From Archaeoglobales archaeon (lineage in GTDB: Archaea > Halobacteriota > Archaeoglobi > Archaeoglobales > Archaeoglobaceae), in contig JASFYJ010000010.1 of assembly GCA_030055525.1 (NCBI GenBank), positions 1 through 39,316 of the forward strand: a DNA stretch of 39,316 nt, read 5' to 3'. The translations under genes were made by a program, and so were the position numbers. Each line of letters begins with the position of its first letter. Positions within the stretch are counted from its first letter, which is position 1. The notes beneath the pieces were generated by a model, which was given only the letters and a program-made list of their open reading frames with translations, had not been told where the DNA came from and did no database searches. Shown here piece by piece: positions 17,586 through 25,208 of this stretch.

Positions 17586-17878
17586 TTAAACCAATTTAAC
17601 ACCTCTGGCTTTTGCGATTTCCAGAATTCTTCTATAGCTTTCGTTTTTCGCAATATGGAGGTGCAAAACAATTCCAAGATTCAACAAAGAAATCATTTCA
17701 TCTTCAAGTAATTCAAACCAGTCCAAGTTTTCCCCGGGAACGATCAGAAGATCCAGATCCGATTCATCTGTGACACCAAAACCATCGACGATGGAACCAA
17801 AAACGTAGGCTTCAAGAGCTTTTTCCTTATCGATTCAACGATGTCGGCAACGTCGTTTAAACTCAGAGTTCTGATCAT
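17586..17878 (-). pseudogene. Minimal nucleotidyltransferase (MNT), frameshifted
   Basis: A small nucleotidyltransferase gene of the MNT class. The core motif GSIVDGFGVTDESDLD (Gly-Ser followed by the metal-binding Asp-x-Asp) is clear, followed by LLIVPGENLDWFELLEDE. The start is the ATG at 17878, which overlaps the stop of the upstream small gene (ATGA) and encodes IRTLSLNDVADIVESIRK. The two halves are in different frames: one base is missing at the run of five A (plus strand T 17820-17824). A sixth A would restore one protein of 97 residues ending at TAA 17586-17588. MNT proteins are commonly the antitoxin half of HEPN/MNT pairs. The deletion may be natural or a read error. Confidence 0.75.
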
Positions 17879-18126
17879 ACCAACCCTTTCAAAGCTCTAT
17901 AAACCTCTTCAACGATCTCGATGTCTTTTTCTTCTACACTTACGATCACACCATAATCTCCGATTCCCCTCTTTTTAAGGATCAGGAACGCCTTGTAGGC
18001 ATTTTCAGCCCTTTGAACGTGGAGTTCGTATTCCACAGAAAGAGTTTGCAAAAAATTTATAGATTTTTTTATTTTATTGGTATTTATTGAAGTCAACTTT
18101 TGAACTCGCTTTTTAGAGATAGACAT
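17875..18126 (-). CDS. Small helical protein paired with the MNT gene
   Basis: An 83-residue charged protein, predicted to be mostly helical, with the blocks SINFLQTLSVEYELHVQR and AENAYKAFLILKKRGIGD. Its stop overlaps the start of the nucleotidyltransferase gene by ATGA, so both are likely co-translated, as in two-gene toxin-antitoxin modules. I do not see the RxxxxH motif that marks HEPN toxins, so I do not call it HEPN. It could be a divergent partner or regulatory subunit. A TATA-like TTTTTAAACATG (reading leftward) lies near 18162-18174. Confidence 0.6.
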   Translation of the reverse strand: MSISKKRVQKLTSINTNKIKKSINFLQTLSVEYELHVQRAENAYKAFLILKKRGIGDYGVIVSVEEKDIEIVEEVYRALKGLV

Positions 18127-18311
18127 AGCTTGTTATCATATCTAAATGGGCCTTGGAATAGCATGTTTAAAAATGTTAGGGCGATCGTGATGCTTGACTA
18201 CTGCTCCTGGAAAATATGCTGAAGTGGCTAAAGATCTTAACGACTGCGGGAATGACTATGAAGGGCATAAATCTTTCAGAAATTTTTTAGACCTTCGAGC
18301 CAATAAGTTAT

Positions 18312-19175
18312 GTGAGATATGAAGAACCAGTGTTTCGACCGCCAAGCGAGGCTTACAGCCTAATAATCCAAGCTACAATAGGCTGTTCATGGAATAAGTG
18401 CACATTCTGCGGAATGTATAAAATGAAGAAGTTCCGTGTTCGTGAGCTTGAAGAAGTAAAGGAGGATTTCAGAATTGCAAAGAAGTTATACGGCAACGTA
18501 GAAAGAGTTTTCCTCGCAGACGGTAATGCTTTAACCGCAGAGACTGATTTTCTACTTGAGATCGCAAATTATGCGAACAGCCTTTTCAGGCTTGAAAGGA
18601 TAAGCTGTTACGCAAATCCAATGGATCTGTTGGATAAGAGCAAAGAAGAACTTATAGCACTCAGAAAAGCGGGAATAAAGCTACTATATGTAGGCATAGA
18701 GAGCGGAGACGATGAAATCCTTGCGAAGATCAGAAAAGGTGCAAGCTCTGAGGAAATTTATGAGGCTTGCAAAAAGGCTCATGAATGCGGTTTCGACTTA
18801 TCTGTGACCGTGCTGACTGGTATTGGTGGTAGAGGAAAGATGAGAGACAACGCCATTAACACTGCAAAGCTTTTAAATCGAATTCAGCCTAAATACATTG
18901 GAGTTTTGACCTATATGCCCGTTCCGAACACAGCTCTTTATTTTAAGATAGAAAGAGGAGAATTTGAACTGCCAAATGCCATTGAAAATCTGCAAGAACT
19001 GAGAACGCTCGTAGAGAACCTTGAAGCGAAGACGATCTTTAGATGCAACCATGCTTCAAACTATCTGCCGATCAGGGGAAATCTGCCTGAAGATAAACTA
19101 AAGATCCTGAAAACAATAAACTACGCTATAGCTCACCCTGAAATTCTTAAGCCTGAATGGCTTAGAGGTTTGTAA
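18312..19175 (+). CDS. Radical SAM protein with Cx4Cx2C motif
   Basis: A 287-residue radical SAM enzyme of the COG1032/Elp3-like type. The cluster cysteines are C25, C30 and C33 in GCSWNKCTFCGMYK, so the spacing is Cx4Cx2C and not the standard Cx3Cx2C. Later family blocks are FLADGNALT, the SAM-binding-like YVGIESGDDEILAKIRKG, and VLTGIGGRGK. The GTG start at 18312 is the only sensible one. The gene stands alone, after the MNT region and before a small orphan gene. Substrate unknown. Upstream, 18127-18311 has AT-rich promoter-like sequence and no clear gene. Confidence 0.82.
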   Translation: MRYEEPVFRPPSEAYSLIIQATIGCSWNKCTFCGMYKMKKFRVRELEEVKEDFRIAKKLYGNVERVFLADGNALTAETDFLLEIANYANSLFRLERISCYANPMDLLDKSKEELIALRKAGIKLLYVGIESGDDEILAKIRKGASSEEIYEACKKAHECGFDLSVTVLTGIGGRGKMRDNAINTAKLLNRIQPKYIGVLTYMPVPNTALYFKIERGEFELPNAIENLQELRTLVENLEAKTIFRCNHASNYLPIRGNLPEDKLKILKTINYAIAHPEILKPEWLRGL

Positions 19176-19216
19176 AATCTTTTAAACAAAATTCCGTATC
19201 TCTTTGAGGGGTACTT

Positions 19217-19510
19217 ATGAATGCTCCAGATCTTCTCGATCTTGCCAACCTAGAGAAAATTTACGAAATATTCGAGAAAATTTCGTCCGAATACGACATA
19301 CTCAAAATGGATCAAAAAGATCTTGCAAGCATGTATATTTCAACTATTTGTATAAAAGAACTTTGTAGAGAACTCTTGAGCAAGAAGCTGAAAAAGATTC
19401 GTTTGGGCAATATGGAATTTGACATGAGGGAGGAGGGCGAGATTCTGAAGTTTGAGGGTTTAATCTCTTTGAAGGCCCGTGAAATATTGGTCGAGCTTGA
19501 AATAATTTGA
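19217..19510 (+). CDS. Hypothetical small acidic helical protein
   Basis: A 97-residue protein I do not recognise. It is rich in Glu, Lys and Leu, predicted helical over residues 5-60, with two cysteines in ICIKELC. A GAGGGG sequence before the ATG and a TATA-like TCTTTTAAAC near 19178-19188 support expression. It follows the radical SAM gene by 41 bases on the same strand, so the two could be linked. No catalytic motif is visible. Confidence 0.5.
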   Translation: MNAPDLLDLANLEKIYEIFEKISSEYDILKMDQKDLASMYISTICIKELCRELLSKKLKKIRLGNMEFDMREEGEILKFEGLISLKAREILVELEII

Positions 19511-19675
19511 AGAAGTACATATTCATCTCTAAGAATTCTCAAAAAAACTCTTTTGCTGTTAAGGAACACCTATGGAGCCTATAGAAGTGTATTTAGCAAT
19601 CCACTGTCTTTACAAATTTCAGGAATCTGGACTAGGAGCTTCTAACTCGCCTTCTTATAATATCATCAAAAAATC

Positions 19676-19762
19676 AGGCCAAATCCAGCGCACTACGCTT
19701 TAGCTGAGCTTGATAGAATGGAATTAAGACAGCCATGAATTACAAGGAGAGATGAAAGCAAA
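19676..19762 (+). pseudogene. Relic of a Sir2 (sirtuin) deacetylase gene
   Basis: In one frame the stretch reads RPNPAHYALAELDRMELRQP, then a stop, then ITRRDE. Archaeal Sir2 proteins have at this point a conserved PNxAHxAxAELER helix followed, seven residues later, by ITQNVD. The spacing is kept exactly across the stop codon, so this looks like a short decayed internal piece of a sirtuin gene. The NAD-binding N-terminal motif GAGxS and the catalytic histidine region are not recognisable nearby. Identification is from memory of the family and rests on about 27 codons. Confidence 0.5.
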
Positions 19763-19922
19763 AGTTGTAAAGATAAACCTTGTAGTATATATGCCGATAC
19801 ATGAAAAAGTTTCAAACTACATCATTAAGAGAAGGTCCAGAGAGATTTTAATGAAAATTGTTGAAGAAGTGAAAAACTACGAAAGGCCTGATCTCAAAGA
19901 GATAAGATCTTGCAAAACTTAG
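19752..19922 (+). CDS. Possible 56-residue protein (uncertain)
   Basis: An open frame with an ATG shortly after GGAGAG encodes a basic 56-residue peptide with a hydrophobic start (VVKINLVVYMP) and a helical basic core (SNYIIKRRSREILMKIVEEV). It could be a small antitoxin-like protein, but I recognise no family. It overlaps the Sir2 relic, so it may also be chance. Confidence 0.25.
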   Translation: MKAKVVKINLVVYMPIHEKVSNYIIKRRSREILMKIVEEVKNYERPDLKEIRSCKT

Positions 19923-20166
19923 ATCTCTCGTGGCTTTCAATACCCGTTTTCAGGGTTTCGAGATTGCTACCTTATCTAAAAATACTGCAAATTCAAAAAT
20001 ATAAGCTTTTCTGTTCGCTTTCAGTAACACCAACTGCAGACCTCAAAATTGCATGGGGGTTTAAAAAGGGATGCAGTGATCATATAAGATCGTTGCTTTC
20101 TTCTCAGATCTCGAAACTCCTTCGAGTTTCATCAATCTCCTAGTGCTCCATAGAATCAAGCTAACC

Positions 20167-20220
20167 GCATAAATATAAAGCTTTCTATTGTTAAGATGCA
20201 ATGGAAATGCATAAATACTT
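20167..20220 (+). promoter_or_regulatory. csa3 promoter with repeated GCATAAATA element
   Basis: GCATAAATA occurs at 20167-20175 and again at 20209-20217, exactly 42 bases apart. The second copy is centred about 27 bases before the csa3 ATG at 20242 and should be the TATA box of a leaderless transcript. The first could be a second promoter or part of a regulator site. Confidence 0.5.
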
Positions 20221-20241
20221 GCTCGATGCAGTTAATAATGC

Positions 20242-20868
20242 ATGAAAACTACACTAATAGCAACGCTTGGCTTTGATGAGAAGTTCTGCTATAGGGCGAT
20301 CTTAAGGCATGGAATAAAGGAAGGAGATGAAGTAATTCTCATAACTGCTGAGATCGTTGAAAAGGTTGAGAAAGCTTATGAGTGGATAAAAAGACTTATT
20401 CAGGCGTCTTATTCTGACAAAGTTGCCATTCAGCTGATTCAGGTTGATGTTAAAAGCCCTGTAGAGGCGATAAAGAAGGTTGCGGGATTGCTAAAAGGTG
20501 CTGAGGGAAAAGTCATCGTAAACCTTAGTGGAGGAATGAGGGCTTTGGTTGCAACAGTGCTTTTAGCCTGCTTAGCGAAGCCAAAAGCGAATATTGAGAT
20601 AGAAACCGAGGATTTCTCGAGTTTGCTCGAAATTCCGAGTTCTCTTCTGTTTCTGATAAAGAATGAACCAAGCGAGAACTACATGGAGATACTCATGGCG
20701 ATCAAAAAAGGGCTTAAGACGGTTCATGAAATAGCAAAAACCCTTGGAAAGGATGAGAGCACGATAAGGAGGCAATTGCAGGAACTTGGGAGAATGGAGC
20801 TGATCGTTGCAGAGAAGAGAAAGCCATTGATCGTTAGGCTCACGAACTTTGCGGAGTTATTTGTATGA
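20242..20868 (+). CDS. csa3: CRISPR-associated CARF-HTH regulator Csa3
   Basis: A 208-residue protein with an N-terminal CARF (Rossmann-like) domain and a C-terminal winged helix. The CARF part begins TTLIATLGFDEKFCYRAI and carries the ligand loop VNLSGGMRALVA near residues 93-104. The HTH part has VHEIAKTLGKDESTIRRQL near 158-176. This is the Csa3 layout; Csa3 proteins bind cyclic oligoadenylate and control adaptation or interference genes in archaeal type I systems. Start ATG 20242 fits the TATA box. Its stop overlaps cas6 by four bases. No other cas gene is near. Confidence 0.87.
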   Translation: MKTTLIATLGFDEKFCYRAILRHGIKEGDEVILITAEIVEKVEKAYEWIKRLIQASYSDKVAIQLIQVDVKSPVEAIKKVAGLLKGAEGKVIVNLSGGMRALVATVLLACLAKPKANIEIETEDFSSLLEIPSSLLFLIKNEPSENYMEILMAIKKGLKTVHEIAKTLGKDESTIRRQLQELGRMELIVAEKRKPLIVRLTNFAELFV

Positions 20869-21730
20869 GCTTCTCGCTGAAGTTCACAAAGCTGAAAGCG
20901 AAACTTTACTTCCCGCAGTATCACTTACCATATTGGCTTGGAAACAAATTCCGTGGCGGGTTCGGAGCGGTGCTTGTTAGAGCGATCTGCGGTTACATAA
21001 AGCCCCGCTGTAGCATTTGCAGATCAAGCGAAGATTGCCTTTACTACGTGATCTACGAGAAAGAGAAAAAAAGGGGGGAAAAAGTCAACCTCCGAGACCG
21101 ATCGTTTTTATTCCGCCATTCTTTGCTGAACGTGTTGAGGGCAGGGGAGAAATAGACGTCGAGATAGCACTCTTTGGCGATTTCTATCGCTTTTTACCCC
21201 ACGTGATCTATGGACTGCGTTTTCTCGGAAAACTCGGGTTGAATTCGAACAGCAAATACGAAGTTGTGAGCATAAGAGATGTTTTGAGCGGAAAGGAAAT
21301 TTATGATGGCGAAAAAGTGAGCGTTGAGGGACTTAAAACTGTAGATCTCGGCGAATTGAATCCAAAAAAGCTCGAAGAATTCGTTGTAAGATACCAAACC
21401 CCTATAGAGGCCTCAAGACCGATAAAGCTCGAAGAGCTACTGACGATGATAAGAAGAAGGCTTATTCTTTATGTAAACGAATATGGCACTGGAGAAGTTC
21501 CAGATTTCAATCGCAAGGCTGACATTCTTGAAAATGAATGGAAAGAACACGATCTTCCGCACTATTCAAGAAGAAAAGGGAGGAGAATTTTCCATGCAAT
21601 AACAGGGTTTGCGAAATACGGAATTTATGAGGCAGATGATGACGCGATGAAATTGCTTGCAATTGGCGAGCTTATCGGTGCGGGAGCTAAAGCGAGTTTT
21701 GGAATGGGATTTTTTAAAATTGAAATATAA
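20865..21730 (+). pseudogene. cas6: cas6 pre-crRNA endoribonuclease, frameshifted
   Basis: Cas6 cuts CRISPR precursor RNA within repeats. The first 70 codons (from 20865) show a cysteine motif CSICRSSEDC typical of the Cas6 N-terminal region. The rest is in another frame and includes PPRPIVFIPPFF, a RAMP-like core, and the C-terminal glycine-rich loop GAGAKASFGMGFF that marks RAMP/Cas6. The switch falls in the tract A7-G6-A5 at 21066-21083, and one base is missing (866 bases in total). Adding one base gives a single protein of about 288 residues. It could be a true mutation, a read error in homopolymers, or a site of polymerase slippage. It overlaps csa3 by ATGA. Confidence 0.82.
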
Positions 21731-21986
21731 AGAGAGACTATCTTTTCTTCATAAAGATTTTTTAATCTCAAAGCTTCTGTTGATCGCGGAAATCGTCGTG
21801 CGGAGAAGTGATACATTATAATTTGGTTTTTAGAGCTCAATACAACAAAAATAATATCTAGATACGCAGTGGAATTTATGCTTACGTTGCAAAGAATTTA
21901 CCGAATTCTAGATTTATAAGCTACAAATTTATTTTTAAAATTAAATAAATTTAGTCTATACTAAATTCCCTCTCCAAGATATCTTT

Positions 21987-24179
21987 TTATGCAATTCCAG
22001 TAGTTAGCTTTCTGTAGAGATCTCTGTTTTTCCTCCAGATATCATAGCGATCTATGTGCATCAGCTTCGTCCAGACTGCAACGAAGTCTTTCACAAACTT
22101 CTCTTTTCCATCCATCGCTGCATACACCTCACAAACCGCTCTAAGCTCTTCATGATGCCCAAAGATTAAATCGAATCTCGTCGCTCTCCATTTCAGCTCT
22201 CCGCTTTTTCTGTCGTAGCCCTCGTAGAGATAGCCAAATTCATCCGCTGATCTCCATTCGTTAGCCATGTCGAGCAAGTTAACAAGAACTTCGTTGCTTA
22301 GAACTCCTGGATTCTTTGTAAGCACTCCAAACTCGCTATAGACTGCTCCAAGAGCCCTTATACCCCAGAAAAGAACTATAAGTTCTGGAACGCTAAGCCT
22401 TAGAAGCTGTGCTTTATCGATGAGCATTTCTTCAACTTTTCTTTTCCTATTTATCGAAGCATCGCGGATGTAATTTCTGAAACCACACGCAATTGGCTCA
22501 AGCGCAGACCAGAATTCAAAATCAACCTGCTCCTGCAAAGCATCAACTCTCCCAGGAACAAAGGGAATGCCAACTTCAAAGCCCGCCTTCTTTACGGCTT
22601 CTTCAATTGCAACATTTCCAGCTATCACTATCAAATCTGCTATAGAGACTTTCTTGTTTTCCCTTTCATGCTCAGCATCGAACTCAGCTTTAATCTTTTC
22701 AAGTTTTGCAATAACCTCCGCAAGCTCTTCAGGCTTGTTCACTTCCCAGTTCTTTTGTGGCAAAAGCCTTATCCTTGCCCCATTGGCTCCACCTTTTCTG
22801 TCAGAATCTCTGTAAGTGAGTGCTGATGATAAAGCAACGTAAACGAGCTGTTGAGTACTCAATCCAGAGTTTACCACTTTCTTTTTTAGCTCTTCCACAT
22901 CCCTATCGCTGATCAGCTCGTAATTCCTTGCAGGCAACGGATCCTGCCAGATAAAAACTTCATTTGGCACATCTTTGCCGAGATAGCATTCCCTTGGCCC
23001 CATATCTCGATGAATCAGCTTAAACCAGGCTTTTGCAAAAGCTTCCTCGAATTCTTTCGGATTCTCCAGAAATCTCCTTGCGATCTTAGAATAGATCGGA
23101 TCAAATTTCAACGCTAAATCGGAAGTGAGCATCATCGGTGGATGCTTCTTGTTTGGATCATGAGCATCAGGGATTATAGCTGGAGCGTTCTTTGCAACCC
23201 ACTGGAACTTTCCAGCCGGACTTTTTGTGAGCTCCCATTCGTGCTTGAACAAAAGGTGCAGATACTGAATTCCGAACTTCGTTGGTGTAGGGCTCCAAGT
23301 AAGCTCGAAACCAGAGGTAAACGTATCGGGACCTTTCCCACTTTTGTAGTTGAACCTCCATCCCAAGCCCTGTTGTTCAATTGGCGAAGAGCTCGGATCA
23401 GGGCCAAGAAAAGTATTCGGAGCAGCACCATGGCATTTGCCAAAAGCATGCCCGCCTGCTATTAAAGCAACAGTTTCCTCATCATTCATCCCCATCCTTG
23501 AAAATGCAACTCTTATTTGCTTTGCAGATTCAACCGGATCCGGGTTTCCTTCAGGACCTTCTGGATTTACGTAGATCAAACCCATTTCAGTAGCTGCAAA
23601 AGGTCTTTCCAACTCCCCCTCCCTAAACCGCTCCTTTCCTGAGAGCATTTCAATCTCTGGCCCCCAATCAGCGCTTTCGTCAGGTTCCCAAGCGTCCTCT
23701 CTACCACCAGCAAAGCCAATTGTTTTTACACCCATCGATTCTAAAGCAACGTTTCCAGCTAAAACTATCAGATCAGCCCATGACAGCTTTCTTCCGTATT
23801 TCTGCTTTATAGGCCAGAGCAAACGAATCGCCTTGTCCAAGTTTATGTTGTCTGGCCAGTTTATCCTCGGCGGAAATCTTATTTCTCCACTCCTTGCCCC
23901 ACCTCGTCCATCGAAGATGCGATAACTTCCAGCGCTATGCCAAGCTAGGCGAATGAAAAGTGGCCCATAATGGCCAAAATCAGCTGGCCACCAGTCCTGC
24001 GAGTTGGTCATGAGTTCTTTAAGATCCTTCTTCACAGCTTCCAGATCAAGACTTTCGAACTCCTTAGCATAGTCAAAATCTTCGCCATAAGGATTGCTTT
24101 TTGGGTAATTCTGTCTCAAAATTTTCAAATTAAGCCTTTCAGGCCACCAATCTGTTATCCATCTCTTCCTTTTTTCCAT
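21987..24179 (-). CDS. katG: Catalase-peroxidase
   Basis: A 730-residue bifunctional heme catalase-peroxidase that removes hydrogen peroxide. The N-terminal catalytic half has the distal motif [11 protein letters not shown] (Arg, Trp, His), the adduct tyrosine in [11 protein letters not shown] and methionine in RMGMNDEE, and the proximal heme histidine in [10 protein letters not shown]. The second, heme-free repeat is complete. The ATG at 24179 is preceded by AAGGTGA. It is divergent from a Fur/PerR-type regulator with a palindrome between them, so peroxide- or iron-responsive control is likely. For an anaerobe this is an oxygen-defence gene and is often thought to be acquired from bacteria; that origin is inference. 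Confidence 0.97.
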   Translation of the reverse strand: MEKRKRWITDWWPERLNLKILRQNYPKSNPYGEDFDYAKEFESLDLEAVKKDLKELMTNSQDWWPADFGHYGPLFIRLAWHSAGSYRIFDGRGGARSGEIRFPPRINWPDNINLDKAIRLLWPIKQKYGRKLSWADLIVLAGNVALESMGVKTIGFAGGREDAWEPDESADWGPEIEMLSGKERFREGELERPFAATEMGLIYVNPEGPEGNPDPVESAKQIRVAFSRMGMNDEETVALIAGGHAFGKCHGAAPNTFLGPDPSSSPIEQQGLGWRFNYKSGKGPDTFTSGFELTWSPTPTKFGIQYLHLLFKHEWELTKSPAGKFQWVAKNAPAIIPDAHDPNKKHPPMMLTSDLALKFDPIYSKIARRFLENPKEFEEAFAKAWFKLIHRDMGPRECYLGKDVPNEVFIWQDPLPARNYELISDRDVEELKKKVVNSGLSTQQLVYVALSSALTYRDSDRKGGANGARIRLLPQKNWEVNKPEELAEVIAKLEKIKAEFDAEHERENKKVSIADLIVIAGNVAIEEAVKKAGFEVGIPFVPGRVDALQEQVDFEFWSALEPIACGFRNYIRDASINRKRKVEEMLIDKAQLLRLSVPELIVLFWGIRALGAVYSEFGVLTKNPGVLSNEVLVNLLDMANEWRSADEFGYLYEGYDRKSGELKWRATRFDLIFGHHEELRAVCEVYAAMDGKEKFVKDFVAVWTKLMHIDRYDIWRKNRDLYRKLTTGIA

Positions 24180-24206
24180 GCTTTCACCTTCTAAACGATG
24201 AATTGT

Positions 24207-24262
24207 TAAGTTTAAAAATATTTCTGTTTAGAAATTATTTCTAACAAGAAAAATATAAAAAC
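24207..24262. promoter_or_regulatory. katG / fur divergent promoter with palindromic operator
   Basis: TTAGAAATTATTTCTAA at 24228-24244 is a perfect inverted repeat (7-3-7). It lies between a leftward TATA-like stretch for katG (around 24211-24222) and a rightward AAAAATATAAAA for the regulator (24249-24260). The location suits a repressor covering both promoters. The sequence resembles but does not equal Fur/PerR boxes of bacteria. Confidence 0.6.
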
Positions 24263-24282
24263 AGACTAACCTAACCTAGCTA

Positions 24283-24660
24283 GTGTGGAAAAATAAAGCG
24301 ATTGAAGCTTTGAAAAATGCGAACCTCAAGTTAACTCCACAAAGACTCAAACTGATTGAAGTGATTGCAGAAATGGGAGAAAAGCATCCAAAGCTTTCCG
24401 AGATCCTCGAAAAAGTTAAAGAAGATTTTCCTACCACAAGCTTTTCCACGCTTTACACGAACGTTCTTACACTAAAAGCTCTCGGATTGATTGATATCTT
24501 TGCAATTGGTGATGAAACAAGAGTAGAGTTGAACTTAAAGCCCCACATCAATGTTTTCGATGGTGAAATCCACGATTTTTGCGATGAAGAGTTGATTAGG
24601 AGAATCGAGGCAAAAATAGGCAAAAAGATCAAATTTGTGCTCGTCATATCTGAGGACTAA
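24283..24660 (+). CDS. Fur/PerR family metal- or peroxide-sensing regulator
   Basis: A 125-residue Fur family regulator. The winged helix is complete: LKLTPQRLKLIEVIAEMG near 15-32 and FSTLYTNVLTLKALGLID near 54-71. The C-terminal dimer and metal domain has the histidines in KPHINVFDGEIHDFCDEEL. The usual structural zinc CxxC pairs are absent and only one cysteine is present. Divergent katG strongly suggests a PerR-like role. The GTG start is about 28 bases from a TATA-like element, so the mRNA is probably leaderless. Confidence 0.88.
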   Translation: MWKNKAIEALKNANLKLTPQRLKLIEVIAEMGEKHPKLSEILEKVKEDFPTTSFSTLYTNVLTLKALGLIDIFAIGDETRVELNLKPHINVFDGEIHDFCDEELIRRIEAKIGKKIKFVLVISED

Positions 24661-24735
24661 AAACTTAAAAACGCAATATGCTGAGGAGTTGACCAATTTA
24701 CCAAAAGTTTAAGCACACTAAGGAATTTTCGAGTT

Positions 24736-25056
24736 ATGCACTGGATCTATCTAGTATTGGCAATCCTCTTTGAAGTTTGCGGAACTACTTGTATGAAACT
24801 CTCGGATGGATTCACAAAAATATTGCCCACAATCTGTGTGGTAATCTTTTATGGCATTAGCTTCACTTTCTTGGGGCTTGCGCTGAAAAGGATAGAGTTA
24901 AGCATAGCCTATGCTATCTGGTCGGGCTTGGGAACTGCATTGATAGCGATAATAGGATTAACCGTTTTAAAAGAAACAATGAATACTTTAAAGCTGATCT
25001 CACTGCTTTTAGTGATCGTTGGAGTCGTTGGGCTAAGGTTAAGCGGTGTAGATTAA
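24736..25056 (+). CDS. Small multidrug resistance (SMR) family transporter
   Basis: A 106-residue protein with four membrane helices, the size and shape of EmrE/Gdx proteins. The essential glutamate E13 lies in LAILFEVCGTTCMKLSDG, matching E14 of EmrE. The conserved helix-3 segment AYAIWSGLGTALIAIIG is present. SMR members export quaternary ammonium compounds or guanidinium using protons; the substrate here is unknown. A TATA-like AAAGTTTAAGC lies about 27 bases before the ATG. Confidence 0.93.
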   Translation: MHWIYLVLAILFEVCGTTCMKLSDGFTKILPTICVVIFYGISFTFLGLALKRIELSIAYAIWSGLGTALIAIIGLTVLKETMNTLKLISLLLVIVGVVGLRLSGVD

Positions 25057-25065
25057 ATAGGGTTT

Positions 25066-25095
25066 CTGACGAAAGCGTCAGCAGTAAAATTTTTA
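25066..25095 (+). terminator. Possible terminator after the SMR gene
   Basis: CTGACG and CGTCAG form a 6-bp stem with an AAAG loop at 25066-25081, followed within a few bases by a T-rich tract. It begins nine bases after the SMR stop. Archaeal termination mainly uses T-runs, so the stem may be incidental. Confidence 0.35.
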
Positions 25096-25208
25096 CAAAA
25101 AAGTTAAAATTTTCAAAAGCTTTAAACGGATCGATGGTGAAAAGGATAAAAGTTAAATATTTAAAAATCCCAAGAAAGCCTTGGTTGAGCTGGACAGAGA
25201 GGTAGCAG

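Larger units (their letters stand above)
19511..20241. other. Gene-poor stretch with relics, before csa3
   Basis: About 730 bases without an intact conserved gene. It contains a short Sir2-like relic (19676-19762), one small open frame of 56 codons (19752-19922), a CRISPR-repeat-like sequence (19934-19970) and a small hairpin with GAAACTC/GAGTTTC arms around 20113-20131. The last 80 bases hold the csa3 promoter. Stops break every longer frame, as expected for decayed DNA. Confidence 0.6.

Noticed and set aside
18180-18311. Short open frame before the radical SAM gene (about 40 codons)
   Set aside because: It overlaps the promoter area, lacks a ribosome binding site and shows no similarity that I know.
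19511-20241. CRISPR array next to csa3-cas6
   Set aside because: No repeat recurs at regular spacing; only one degenerate repeat-like sequence and one short inverted arm were seen.
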